64,000 bases of DNA from assembly GCA_012515235.1 (NCBI GenBank), contig JAAYYU010000176.1:27740-91739 (forward strand), given 5' to 3'. The notes beneath the pieces are model-generated. The model saw only the letters and a list, made by a program, of their open reading frames with translations. It did no database searches and was not told where the DNA came from. Positions within the stretch are counted from its first letter, which is position 1; each line of letters begins with the position of its first letter. Positions 25,360-33,421 of this stretch are shown here, one piece after another. The stretch comes from Candidatus Anammoximicrobium sp. GTDB lineage: Bacteria > Planctomycetota > Planctomycetia > Pirellulales > Pirellulaceae. A program made the position numbers and the translations under genes.

Positions 25360-26013
25360 ATGAAACTGACGCCCACCCAGATCGAATCCGCTCGTCGTCA
25401 TCTCCGGGCCGCCGATCCGGTGATGAAGGCCATGATCGACGAGGTGGGGCCGTACACGCTGCGGTTCGAGCGTGACCGGTTCGCCATGCTGGTGCGATCC
25501 ATCGTGTCCCAGCAGATTTCCACCACCGCAGCCCGTGCGATCCGCCGGCGGTTGCAGGAACTTGCCGGGGCGGAGGGCCTGACAGCAGCCAACCTGATGC
25601 GGTTCAGCCTGGACGAGTTTCGAGCCGTGGGTCTGTCGCCGCAAAAGGCCGCTTACCTGGCCGACCTGTCGGCCAAGGTGAACGACGGCGCCGTGGACTT
25701 GCGGCGGATCGGACGGTTGTCCGACGAGCAGGTTGTGGAGCAGCTGACCCAGGTCAAGGGAATCGGCCGCTGGACGGCCCAGATGTTTCTGATCTTCTCG
25801 CTGGGCCGCCCCGACGTGTTTCCGCACGACGACTTGGGCGTGCGGACGGCGATCCGCGACCACTACGGCTTGGCCGGCCTTCCGGACAAAGCCACCAGCC
25901 ACGCCATCGCCGCCCCGTGGCGCCCGTGGGCCTCGGTGGCAAGCTGGTACTGTTGGCGGTCGCTGGATTTGGCCCGCCATACCGAAACCGTGGCCAAGGG
26001 CTACCCGTCGTAA
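25360..26013 (+). CDS. AlkA-type DNA-3-methyladenine glycosylase
   Basis: This is a 217-residue HhH-GPD protein that excises alkylated bases in base-excision repair. Visible are LVRSIVSQQISTTAARAI at the start of the glycosylase fold, the helix-hairpin-helix QVKGIGRWTAQMFLIFSL, and the catalytic Asp in DVFPHDDLGVRTA. The typical C-terminus (SHAIAAPWRPWASVASWYCW) is complete. It is shorter than E. coli AlkA, lacking its N-terminal TBP-like domain, which is common in bacterial and yeast MAG1-like forms. ATG 25360 has no obvious ribosome-binding site. It lies 62 bases after the M14 gene. Confidence 0.9.
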   Translation: MKLTPTQIESARRHLRAADPVMKAMIDEVGPYTLRFERDRFAMLVRSIVSQQISTTAARAIRRRLQELAGAEGLTAANLMRFSLDEFRAVGLSPQKAAYLADLSAKVNDGAVDLRRIGRLSDEQVVEQLTQVKGIGRWTAQMFLIFSLGRPDVFPHDDLGVRTAIRDHYGLAGLPDKATSHAIAAPWRPWASVASWYCWRSLDLARHTETVAKGYPS

Positions 26014-26640
26014 ACCGTTTGGAACTGACAAGAACGAGCACGGCCATACCGGGACTGCTGAATTTCGCTGGCGAGCTCGTCGTCGTAATGCATGAATCCC
26101 GCTGGCTCGCCCAGCGGATCGTTCGGTTTTTCGCTACACGCGGATGCACCCCCGCCTCTTCCCGCCTCTCCCGCGGCGGCGAGCACGGCGGACTGCTGGG
26201 CAAGCTGTCGGAGAGCCTGGTCCAGGCCGACCCGGCGATGCTGCCCGTCTCCCACCGATACGGACAGGACACGCCGCTGGCCGAGACGGTGCGATTTCGG
26301 TTCCGCATCCTTGTACGCGTTGTCCGACGAGGATACGATCCCGGACCTGTCGCGTCCGACCCTGGACAAAGTCGGCGCTCGGTTGCTGTCCGCGTCCCTG
26401 ACGCTGCTCCGGCCGTAGTCGTCCGCAGGTCGCGTGGCCACAGGTGGAGCGTTGCCTGGCCGCAAGTCAGCCCCACGTTGCAGAAGATCCGGCGAACGAC
26501 GACTCGCAGCCCGCCGGTTCTGTGACTGGTCAAATTGCCGAGCCGCCAGCGTCCTGGGGCCGGTCCGGGCGATTGCCAGCCGTCGCCCCGCAGTCTAGGC
26601 TGATGGCCATCGAGTCACTGGCGCAACGAAGGAGGGAGTG
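26014..26640. other. 627-bp stretch without a supportable gene
   Basis: Several overlapping frames stay open here on both strands, the longest continuous one on the minus strand at 26001-26465. None has a ribosome-binding site, a recognisable domain or a codon pattern like its neighbours. It may be a decayed gene or a long 5' region for the xylanase. No hairpin or tRNA-like fold stood out. Confidence 0.4.
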
Positions 26641-28338
26641 ATGAAACGAAGCCGTCTGTGCGGAATCCTCGGTCTTTTGGCTCTGGCGACGGTAGAGTTC
26701 GTGCCCCCCGCGTTTGCGGATTTCGTCATCCAGGCTCGCACAGCGGCTGTCCGCACCGAAGGCAGCGCCCAGGCGGGCGGCGGCTGGAATCTCTGGAGCA
26801 ACGGCCGGGTCGGGGAGCCGTTGCGGTTCAAAGATGCCGGCACCTACCGCGTCGTCGTCCTGGCCTGGGGCAGTCCGGCGGGGGGCATCTGGCCGGAGAT
26901 GGCTCTGCTGGTCGATCGCAGGGCGGTCAAGACCGTCACGGTGGGGCGTTCCGAGCCGCAAGAGTACCGCTTCGACGTGTACCTGGCTGCGGGTGTCCAC
27001 GAGATCGCCGCCGCCTTTCTGAACGACGCCTTGGTCGGCCGGGAAGACCGCAACCTGTATCTGGAACGCATCGTGCTCAGCCCGCCAGCGGGAGTCGCAG
27101 ACCCGGTGCCCGTGGACAAGCAGGAACTGGCCCAAGCCGCACAGCAGCGCGAAGCGGAGATTGTCGCGGCCACCCGGCAGGCCATCGACCAGCATCGCAA
27201 AGCGGACGCGACGATCCGCGTGCTGGACGCGGCCGGCTGGCCGGTGCCCGGTGTGGCGATCTCCGTCGAACAGACTTCCCACGACTTCCTGTTCGGCTGC
27301 AACATCTACATGTTCGACCGCCATCGGGACGACGCTTGGAACGTCGTCTACAAACAGCGGTTTGCGGAGCTGTTCAACTACGCCACGGTCGGGTTCTACT
27401 GGCGCGGATACGAGCCGCAGCGTGGGAAACCGAACTACGAGTACACCGACAAAGTGGTTGCCTGGTGCCGGGACCACGGGATTCGCATGAAGGGGCATCC
27501 GCTGCTGTGGGGCGAGCAGGCAGGCGTGCCGACGTGGTCTTCGGGGCAGCCGTCGCCGGAGGCGCAGCGCCGGCGAGTCACCGAAATCATGCAGCGGTAC
27601 CGTGGCCAAATCACGTTTTGGGAGGTGGTCAACGAACCGTCGCACCTGGCCGAACCGCAGATCGCCGAGCCGTATCGCTGGGCGCGCGACACCAATCCCG
27701 AAGATTGCCTGATCGTCAACGATTACCACGTGCTGGCCGACGGATGTCCCGGATTCTTCCAGTTGCTGACGGCGGCCAAGAACAAGGGCGTGCCCTTCGA
27801 CGGGATTGGGATCCAGGCTCATGAGCCGCGGACGATGCGTTTCCCGCTGGATCGGGTTCAGAAGATCCTCGACCAGTACGCCACGTTCGGAAAAGGCTTG
27901 CACCTCACCGAATTCACGCCGGCTTCGTCCGGACTGAAGATCACGGACTCGTTCTGCGGCGGCGTCTGGGACGAGGCGGCGCAAGCCGATTACGCCGCGA
28001 AGTTCTATCGGGTCTGCTTTGCGCATCCCGCGGTCCAGGCCATTACCTGGTGGGACCTGTGCGACCGGGGCTCGTGGCTGCCGGGCGGCGGAATGCTGCG
28101 GGCTGACCTGTCGCCCAAACCGGTGTATGACCAGCTCCGGCGGCTGATTCACAAAGAGTGGAAGACGCGCGCGGCGGGAACCACGGATGGCGAAGGGCGT
28201 TTCGCCTGTCGCGGCTTTTTCGGCAAGTACCGGCTTGTGATCCAGACGCCGGGCGGGAAAGTGGAACGCGAAGTCCGGCTGACGAAAGACGGGCCGCTGG
28301 CGATCGTCGTGCGGTTGCCGGCCGCCCCGGCTCGCTGA
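26641..28338 (+). CDS. GH10 endo-1,4-beta-xylanase with N-terminal carbohydrate-binding region
   Basis: This is a 565-residue secreted protein. ATG 26641 follows GGAGGG at 4 bases; a signal peptide (LCGILGLLALATVEF) is present. Residues ~25-145 form a beta-sandwich like the xylan-binding modules attached to xylanases (YRVVVLAWGSP, EYRFDVYLAAGVHEIAAAF). The GH10 barrel follows: FGCNIYMF, the WEVVNEPS motif with acid/base E332, DGIGIQAHEP, and the nucleophile E424 in HLTEFTP. Family members cut xylan backbones. A short C-terminal Ig-like tail is present. It fits the plant/algal glycan-degrading character of the window. dinB begins 47 bases later but is functionally unrelated. Confidence 0.9.
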   Translation: MKRSRLCGILGLLALATVEFVPPAFADFVIQARTAAVRTEGSAQAGGGWNLWSNGRVGEPLRFKDAGTYRVVVLAWGSPAGGIWPEMALLVDRRAVKTVTVGRSEPQEYRFDVYLAAGVHEIAAAFLNDALVGREDRNLYLERIVLSPPAGVADPVPVDKQELAQAAQQREAEIVAATRQAIDQHRKADATIRVLDAAGWPVPGVAISVEQTSHDFLFGCNIYMFDRHRDDAWNVVYKQRFAELFNYATVGFYWRGYEPQRGKPNYEYTDKVVAWCRDHGIRMKGHPLLWGEQAGVPTWSSGQPSPEAQRRRVTEIMQRYRGQITFWEVVNEPSHLAEPQIAEPYRWARDTNPEDCLIVNDYHVLADGCPGFFQLLTAAKNKGVPFDGIGIQAHEPRTMRFPLDRVQKILDQYATFGKGLHLTEFTPASSGLKITDSFCGGVWDEAAQADYAAKFYRVCFAHPAVQAITWWDLCDRGSWLPGGGMLRADLSPKPVYDQLRRLIHKEWKTRAAGTTDGEGRFACRGFFGKYRLVIQTPGGKVEREVRLTKDGPLAIVVRLPAAPAR

Positions 28339-28385
28339 GGCAAATGATCCGGATCGCGGGCACGGGCGGATGTCCGGAGTGGCGT

Positions 28386-29597
28386 ATGATCCTGCACGTG
28401 GATATGGACGCTTTCTACGCCTCCGTCGAGGAGCGGGACCGGCCCGGACTGGCCGGCCAGCCGGTCATTGTCGGCGGCACGCCGGAAGGCCGCGGCGTCG
28501 TGGCGGCGGCCAACTACCTTGCCCGCAAATTCGGCGTCCACAGCGCCATGCCCGCGGTGACCGCGCATCGGCTGTGCCCCCACGGCGTCTTTCTGCGGCC
28601 GCGCATGGAGTATTACGCCGAGGTTTCGGACCAGATCCGGGCCATCTTCGAGGAATACACCCCGCTGGTCGAGCCGCTGTCGTTGGACGAAGCCTTCCTG
28701 GACGTGACCGGCAGCGAACCGCTGTTCGGACCGGCGGTGACCATCGGCCGAAGGATCAAGCAGCAGATTCGCCAACGGCTCCGCCTGGTCGCCTCGGTTG
28801 GCGTCGCCCCCAACAAGTTCCTGGCCAAGATCGCCAGCGACTTGGAAAAGCCCGACGGGTTCGTCGTCGTCGAGCCAACGCGGGTCCAGGAGTTTCTGGA
28901 TCCGCTCCCGGTGGGGCGGCTGTGGGGGGTCGGCAAAGTCACGGGCGGCGAGTTGGACAAGCTGGGGATCCGCCGGATCGGTCAACTGAGGCAGATGCCG
29001 GTGGAACTGCTGCGGCATTACTTCGGCAGCAGCGGCGATCACTTGGGGGAGCTGTCACGGGGCCTCGACAACAGGCCCGTGGTGCCGGAACAGGAGGCGA
29101 AATCCATCTCGCACGAAACGACCTTTGCCAGAGACCTGGAGGATCCCGAAGTCATGCAGGCGTGGCTGCTGGAACTGAGCGAGCAAGTCGGGTGTCGCTT
29201 ACGGCGGCACGGTTTGCGGGGACGCACCGTGCATTTGAAGGTCCGGTTCGGCGACTTCCACACCGTAACGCGCGCCCAGACGCTGCCCCAGCCGACGGAC
29301 GTTACGCAGGAGATCTGGCAGACGGCGGCCCGGATGTTCGCCCAGCGTTTGCCCGCGCGGCAGTTGCGCATCCGCTTGCTGGGCGTGGGGCTCAGCGGCT
29401 TTGAGCATCCCGCGCTGGTTCAACGGAGTCTGTTTCCCGAATTTGAAAACGAGCGGCAGGCCCGCCTGGATGAAGTCGCGGACCAGATCAAGGACAAGTT
29501 TGGCCAGGCCGGACTGCAGCGGGCCCTGGGGATGCTGCACGATGTAGAGCACCGGGCAAGGCGACCGGGGGCGGATCGGGACCAGTACGGCAAGTAG
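28386..29597 (+). CDS. dinB: DNA polymerase IV (Y-family translesion polymerase)
   Basis: This is a 403-residue protein. ATG 28386 follows GGAG at 6 bases. The Y-family palm motif ILHVDMDAFYASVE opens the protein, PLSLDEAFLDVTG carries the catalytic acidic pair, VGVAPNKFLAKIASDLEKP is the conserved fingers/palm segment, and GVGKVTGGELDKLGI is the helix-hairpin-helix. The little-finger domain and a C-terminal tail follow. It copies past DNA lesions in the cytoplasm. I did not find a LexA-like operator in the short gap upstream. Confidence 0.96.
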   Translation: MILHVDMDAFYASVEERDRPGLAGQPVIVGGTPEGRGVVAAANYLARKFGVHSAMPAVTAHRLCPHGVFLRPRMEYYAEVSDQIRAIFEEYTPLVEPLSLDEAFLDVTGSEPLFGPAVTIGRRIKQQIRQRLRLVASVGVAPNKFLAKIASDLEKPDGFVVVEPTRVQEFLDPLPVGRLWGVGKVTGGELDKLGIRRIGQLRQMPVELLRHYFGSSGDHLGELSRGLDNRPVVPEQEAKSISHETTFARDLEDPEVMQAWLLELSEQVGCRLRRHGLRGRTVHLKVRFGDFHTVTRAQTLPQPTDVTQEIWQTAARMFAQRLPARQLRIRLLGVGLSGFEHPALVQRSLFPEFENERQARLDEVADQIKDKFGQAGLQRALGMLHDVEHRARRPGADRDQYGK

Positions 29598-29688
29598 CCG
29601 CGCCCAGGCAACCGGCGGGCGATCGCCCACCGCTGGTCGGAACCGAGAAGTCTCCCGTGGGCGTCTGGTCAGGCAGCGCTCGACGGGC

Positions 29689-29710
29689 AGGGCGGGATTC
29701 ACTCCGCCCG
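29689..29710. repeat. Short GGGCGG inverted-repeat motif, copy 3
   Basis: AGGGCGGGATTCACTCCGCC with flanking G is palindromic (GGGCGG...CCGCCC) and lies in the convergent gap between dinB and the esterase gene. Compare 5869-5888 and 12697-12718. It could equally be a weak terminator hairpin. Confidence 0.35.
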
Positions 29711-29740
29711 ACGAGCCTTCAACTCACAGTGCATCGGGCA

Positions 29741-30748
29741 CTACCGCTTTGCCGCGGTCAGTTTGTCGATCAGATAGTCTTCGACCTTGGGGTGCTTCAC
29801 GTCGGGAGCGCCGGGGTAGACCAGTTCGCATTCAACGCCGACTTCGCGCAGCCGCTCCTGTAGTTTCACGCCGTAGTTCGCCGTGTGCGTCGGGTCCTTC
29901 TGTTCCCGGCCCAGCGCGGGCGGACTCGAATAGATCAGATAGATCGGCGGATCATCGGCGCTGACGTGCTCGATGGGCGAATACTGCTTGATCCACGGCA
30001 GCACCGATTCGCGGGCGGCGAGGAACTGTGCAAACTGGGTGTCGCGAGTCTTGTTGTCGCGTGGATCGGGCATAAAGCCGAAGGCGTGCCCGCCGTAGCG
30101 GCTGTTGGGCGTCCATTCCTTGAGCTGCTTCGGATCGAGCGAGGTTTGCGCCCCGATCACGGCGGCGCACCACAGGCGGGTCGATTCGCGGGCCACCGGA
30201 TCGCTGCTCTGCGGGTCGGCCAGATCGTCGCGCAGCGCCAGCCACAGACTGGAACACGCGCCCGCCGAACCGCCCGTAGCCCCGATCCGCTGCTTGTCGA
30301 TGTTCCACTCGGCCGCCTTGCTGCGCACGAACTGCAGCGCCCGCGCGGCGTCGCTCAACGGCCACTGGACCGGCGGCTTGACGCCCGCCAGCATGGCCTG
30401 CGTGGAGTAGCGGTAGTTGATCGAGACGACCGAGACGCCGGCCGCGAGGTACTTGTCCAGGTTGGCGACCCGCGCCTTGTCGCCGGCCACCCAGCCGCCG
30501 CCGTGGATCTGGAACAGGACCGGCGTCGGCCGCGACGATTCGGCTTTCCAGAAATCGAGCACTTGCCGCTCGTGCGTGCCGTAGGCCACGTTGGCCCGCG
30601 TGGGCGTTTTCTGGGCCGGCGCAGCGGGCTTGGCAACAGCAGGAGCCGCCGCGCGGATCGACGCTCCGGGGTTGACCGTCGCATCGGCGGCCAGGACCTG
30701 GCTGCACAGGAGGCACACGCCTGTCAAAACAAAGCTGCATCGTTTCAT
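29741..30748 (-). CDS. Secreted alpha/beta-hydrolase (BD-FAE/HSL-like esterase)
   Basis: This 335-residue protein has a signal peptide (CSFVLTGVCLLCSQVLAAD). The oxyanion-hole motif IHGGGWVAGDK, the nucleophile elbow TGGSAGACSS, and the C-terminal His in DVKHPKVEDYL are as expected for esterase/lipase-like enzymes of this clan. Relatives include acetyl-xylan and feruloyl esterases. Next to a secreted SGNH hydrolase on the same strand, 66 bases upstream, it probably removes acyl groups from polysaccharides. Acyl specificity is not readable. Confidence 0.82.
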   Translation of the reverse strand: MKRCSFVLTGVCLLCSQVLAADATVNPGASIRAAAPAVAKPAAPAQKTPTRANVAYGTHERQVLDFWKAESSRPTPVLFQIHGGGWVAGDKARVANLDKYLAAGVSVVSINYRYSTQAMLAGVKPPVQWPLSDAARALQFVRSKAAEWNIDKQRIGATGGSAGACSSLWLALRDDLADPQSSDPVARESTRLWCAAVIGAQTSLDPKQLKEWTPNSRYGGHAFGFMPDPRDNKTRDTQFAQFLAARESVLPWIKQYSPIEHVSADDPPIYLIYSSPPALGREQKDPTHTANYGVKLQERLREVGVECELVYPGAPDVKHPKVEDYLIDKLTAAKR

Positions 30749-30814
30749 GGCTGGTTCGCATTTCTACTCGGACAGCGCCGAGGGCTGGAGCTTAAACGGA
30801 TCGGGGTGATTTGC

Positions 30815-31984
30815 TTACTGGGCGTCGCGTGCGGCGAGCCGTGACTTGAGCCAGGCGTAGATGCTTGCGCCGACTTGCCGGTACCCGTTGACGTTCGGGT
30901 GGACGGCGTTGTTGTCCGGATAGCCGCCGACGATGTCCAGGTTCAGTTGCGTCGGCACGAGGAAGATGTTCTCGGCTTCACGCTGGCCGAAATGTTCCAA
31001 CTGCCGCTCGACCAGCCGATGCTGCACCTGGCGCCAATTCCAGCGCGGATAGGCGGTCTTGTAGTTCGCGACGAAGGCCTCGTCGCGGATGTTCGCAGGC
31101 GTGGTCAGGCACACGCCGAGTTCCGCGCGCGGGGCGGCTTCCCGGAACGCGGCCAGCAGCTTGTCGGCTTCCTGGAACACCTTGGCAATCCCGGCGTCCA
31201 ACGCAACCGGGTCATCGGCTTTCAGTCCAAAGCAATCGTTGATGCCCAGCATAAAGGTCACGTAATCCGGCGTCCGGCCCCCGCAGCGTTCGGCCAGGTA
31301 GCGCGCGACGTCGAGCGTGGGAGCCGGCGGATCGCCGACGGCGAACACGAACGGACTGCTGGGCGGCGTGGATTGGGGCGGCCCGTTCGGGTTGAAGCGC
31401 GCGTTGAACGCCCGCCAGGTCCAGCCGCCGTAACCCTCATGCGCCACGTTGGCGGCGGCGGAGGCCGGCTTGTGCGTTCCCAGCATCTGCCACGGGGGAT
31501 TGCCCGGCAGCGAGAGCAGGCGGGCAATCTCGTTCGGGTAATGCGAGGCGTGCGTGAGACTGTCGCCCACGATCAGCAGCCTGATTTCCCGGCCGCGTCC
31601 GGCCTCGGCGGGCACGACGCGCACCTGGGTCGTACCCTGCGCGAGCAGTTGCTGGGAACGGTCGCTCACCTTCAGCGTCAGCGGGTACGCGCCGACTTGT
31701 TGCGCCGTCGCGTTCAGCTTCCAGCGGTCCGCGTCCGTTTCCCCGATCTCGCAGGCGACCGCGAACGACAACTCGTCCGTCGCCGGCGCGAGGACGGCAT
31801 TGGCAAAATACAGATTCATCTCGACCCCCGGCACGGCGTAGAGCGTCGGCGGCAAGGTCAAACGCAGCGCAGCGGGCGTCGCAGGTTCCGCTGCCGCGTC
31901 CGTCTCCGCTGCGGGCAGTGGCGTCAGCAACGCCGCCCCCAGCAGGGCGAGGGCAGCAAGGGCATGTCTTGTGGTCCGGTTCAT
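30815..31984 (-). CDS. Secreted SGNH/GDSL hydrolase
   Basis: This is a 389-residue protein. ATG 31984 follows AAAGGA-like bases and a signal peptide (LAALALLGAALLTPLPAAE). Residues ~35-135 form an Ig-like domain (YPLTLKVSDRSQ). The SGNH motifs follow: LLIVGDSLTHAS with the nucleophile Ser, FMLGINDCFG with the oxyanion Asn, and DNNAVHPNVNGY with the catalytic Asp/His. It is a carbohydrate-esterase-type fold, likely deacetylating polysaccharides together with the esterase gene immediately downstream in the same operon. Confidence 0.82.
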   Translation of the reverse strand: MNRTTRHALAALALLGAALLTPLPAAETDAAAEPATPAALRLTLPPTLYAVPGVEMNLYFANAVLAPATDELSFAVACEIGETDADRWKLNATAQQVGAYPLTLKVSDRSQQLLAQGTTQVRVVPAEAGRGREIRLLIVGDSLTHASHYPNEIARLLSLPGNPPWQMLGTHKPASAAANVAHEGYGGWTWRAFNARFNPNGPPQSTPPSSPFVFAVGDPPAPTLDVARYLAERCGGRTPDYVTFMLGINDCFGLKADDPVALDAGIAKVFQEADKLLAAFREAAPRAELGVCLTTPANIRDEAFVANYKTAYPRWNWRQVQHRLVERQLEHFGQREAENIFLVPTQLNLDIVGGYPDNNAVHPNVNGYRQVGASIYAWLKSRLAARDAQ

Positions 31985-32396
31985 GGGAAGGTGTCCTTTG
32001 GGGTGCAGATCGACGGGCAGCTGTCCGCGCGCGGTTCCCCGCCACGGACCTTCGCGCCAAGCAATCCTCGGCGTTCGCCATCAGTTGAACCGCCCGTCCC
32101 AGAGAAGTCAAGATCGCCGACGGATGGCCAGCGGGTGGCAAAGCCAGTCGGCGCCGGGCCTTGTCAAGCCGATTTCCGCACGGGACGGACGGCGGAGCGA
32201 CCGGAACGGCGGCCACAAAAAAACTGGGTTTGACTCCGCACTTCGTTGGCGCAGGGGTTGACGCCGGCCCCAGTGTTTTCTTAGGCTGCCCGATATGGAT
32301 TGGGACAGTTGCTTCCCTGATCCCCACCACCGAAGGTATCCGGCGTGCGTCCGTGAAAGGGCAAGTCTGGCTGTCTTACGAACCGAAGGAAAGATC
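31985..32396. other. Divergent intergenic region, 412 bp
   Basis: This gap separates the minus-strand esterase operon from the plus-strand DUF1559 gene. Short frames occur on both strands without support. Promoters for both directions should lie here; I cannot place them. Confidence 0.45.
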
Positions 32397-33368
32397 ATGG
32401 TTGTCACGAAAGCCAAGTCCGTAGTCTCTTTTTCCCGCAACGCGCGGCGACGCGCTTTCACGTTGGTGGAACTGCTGGTGGTCATCGCCATCATCGGCAT
32501 TCTGGTCGCCCTGTTGTTGCCGGCGATCCAAGCGGCACGCGAAGCGGCGCGGCGGTCGCAATGCATGAACAACCTCAAACAGATCGGCATTGGACTCCAC
32601 CTGCACCACGACGAAAAGAAGTTCTTTCCGCCCGCGGGAGTCACGCAGTCCATGGCCGCGGGCAGTCGCCCGAAAGGTCACGATTCGACTTGGATCACGC
32701 ACATCCTCCGGTACGTCGAGCAAAAAGCGCTGGACGATCAAATCGATTGGGAAAACTACAGTTTTGGAGGAAGCGTCCAGGGAACGGTTCGCGGCGAGAC
32801 CATCACGCTGTTCCATTGCCCCTCCGATGTCCGGCCGAAGCCGAACGACACGTACACGCCGTCCCTGTACTCGCGAGGCAACTACGTCGCCAACAACGGC
32901 ATCGGCCCGATGACGGAATGGCGAGGCAGCGCGGCGATGACCCGCGAAGGCGGCATGTTCTTTATGGACAGCCAGTTGACCATGGCCGACCTCCGGGACG
33001 GCACCAGCCAGACCGCCGCCGTGTCCGAGATTCGCGCCGTGACCAACACCCGTGACGGACGCGGCATGCTGCACTACGTCGAAGGTCCGATCTACCATCA
33101 CAACTTCACGCCCAACAGCATGGTTCCGGACGAAGTGCGGACGGCCTGGTGTATCAACGAACTCGAGGCACCCTGCATCGGCGCCTTTGCGGCCTGGAAC
33201 GCGCGGCGGATCATCATGACGGCTCGCAGCCACCATCCCGGCGGAGCCCAGCTGTTGCTGGCCGACGGCAGCGTCCGGTTCGTCACCGACTCCATCGACT
33301 TGAGCCTCTGGCAAGCCCTCTGTACCCCGAAAGCCAAAGCGGGCGAAGTGCCCATCAGCGGTTTTTAA
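32397..33368 (+). CDS. DUF1559 protein with type IV pilin-like leader
   Basis: This is a 323-residue protein. ATG 32397 follows GAAGGAAAG. The N-terminus RRRAFTLVELLVVIAIIGIL is a class III (prepilin peptidase) signal with the Glu at +5, followed by the DUF1559 motif AIQAAREAARRSQCMNNLKQ. The body has a variable middle and the typical C-terminal segment (SHHPGGAQLLLADGSVRF). DUF1559 proteins are strongly expanded in planctomycetes, and the cleaved N-helix suggests assembly into pseudopilus-like structures or membrane insertion. Their function is unknown. The next gene starts 53 bases downstream. Confidence 0.95.
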   Translation: MVVTKAKSVVSFSRNARRRAFTLVELLVVIAIIGILVALLLPAIQAAREAARRSQCMNNLKQIGIGLHLHHDEKKFFPPAGVTQSMAAGSRPKGHDSTWITHILRYVEQKALDDQIDWENYSFGGSVQGTVRGETITLFHCPSDVRPKPNDTYTPSLYSRGNYVANNGIGPMTEWRGSAAMTREGGMFFMDSQLTMADLRDGTSQTAAVSEIRAVTNTRDGRGMLHYVEGPIYHHNFTPNSMVPDEVRTAWCINELEAPCIGAFAAWNARRIIMTARSHHPGGAQLLLADGSVRFVTDSIDLSLWQALCTPKAKAGEVPISGF

Positions 33369-33421
33369 GCCGCCGGGTGGGCCGACGCACCGGTCCGGGG
33401 CCAAGGGCATCAAGGTGCCCC

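Noticed and set aside
26001..26465. 154-codon minus-strand frame
   Set aside because: It has no ribosome-binding site, no recognisable domain and overlaps the AlkA gene end; coding potential is too weak to annotate.
28158..28385. An upstream extension of dinB overlapping the xylanase gene
   Set aside because: It lies within the GH10 gene in another frame; ATG 28386 with GGAG and the ILHVDMDAF motif is the normal family start.
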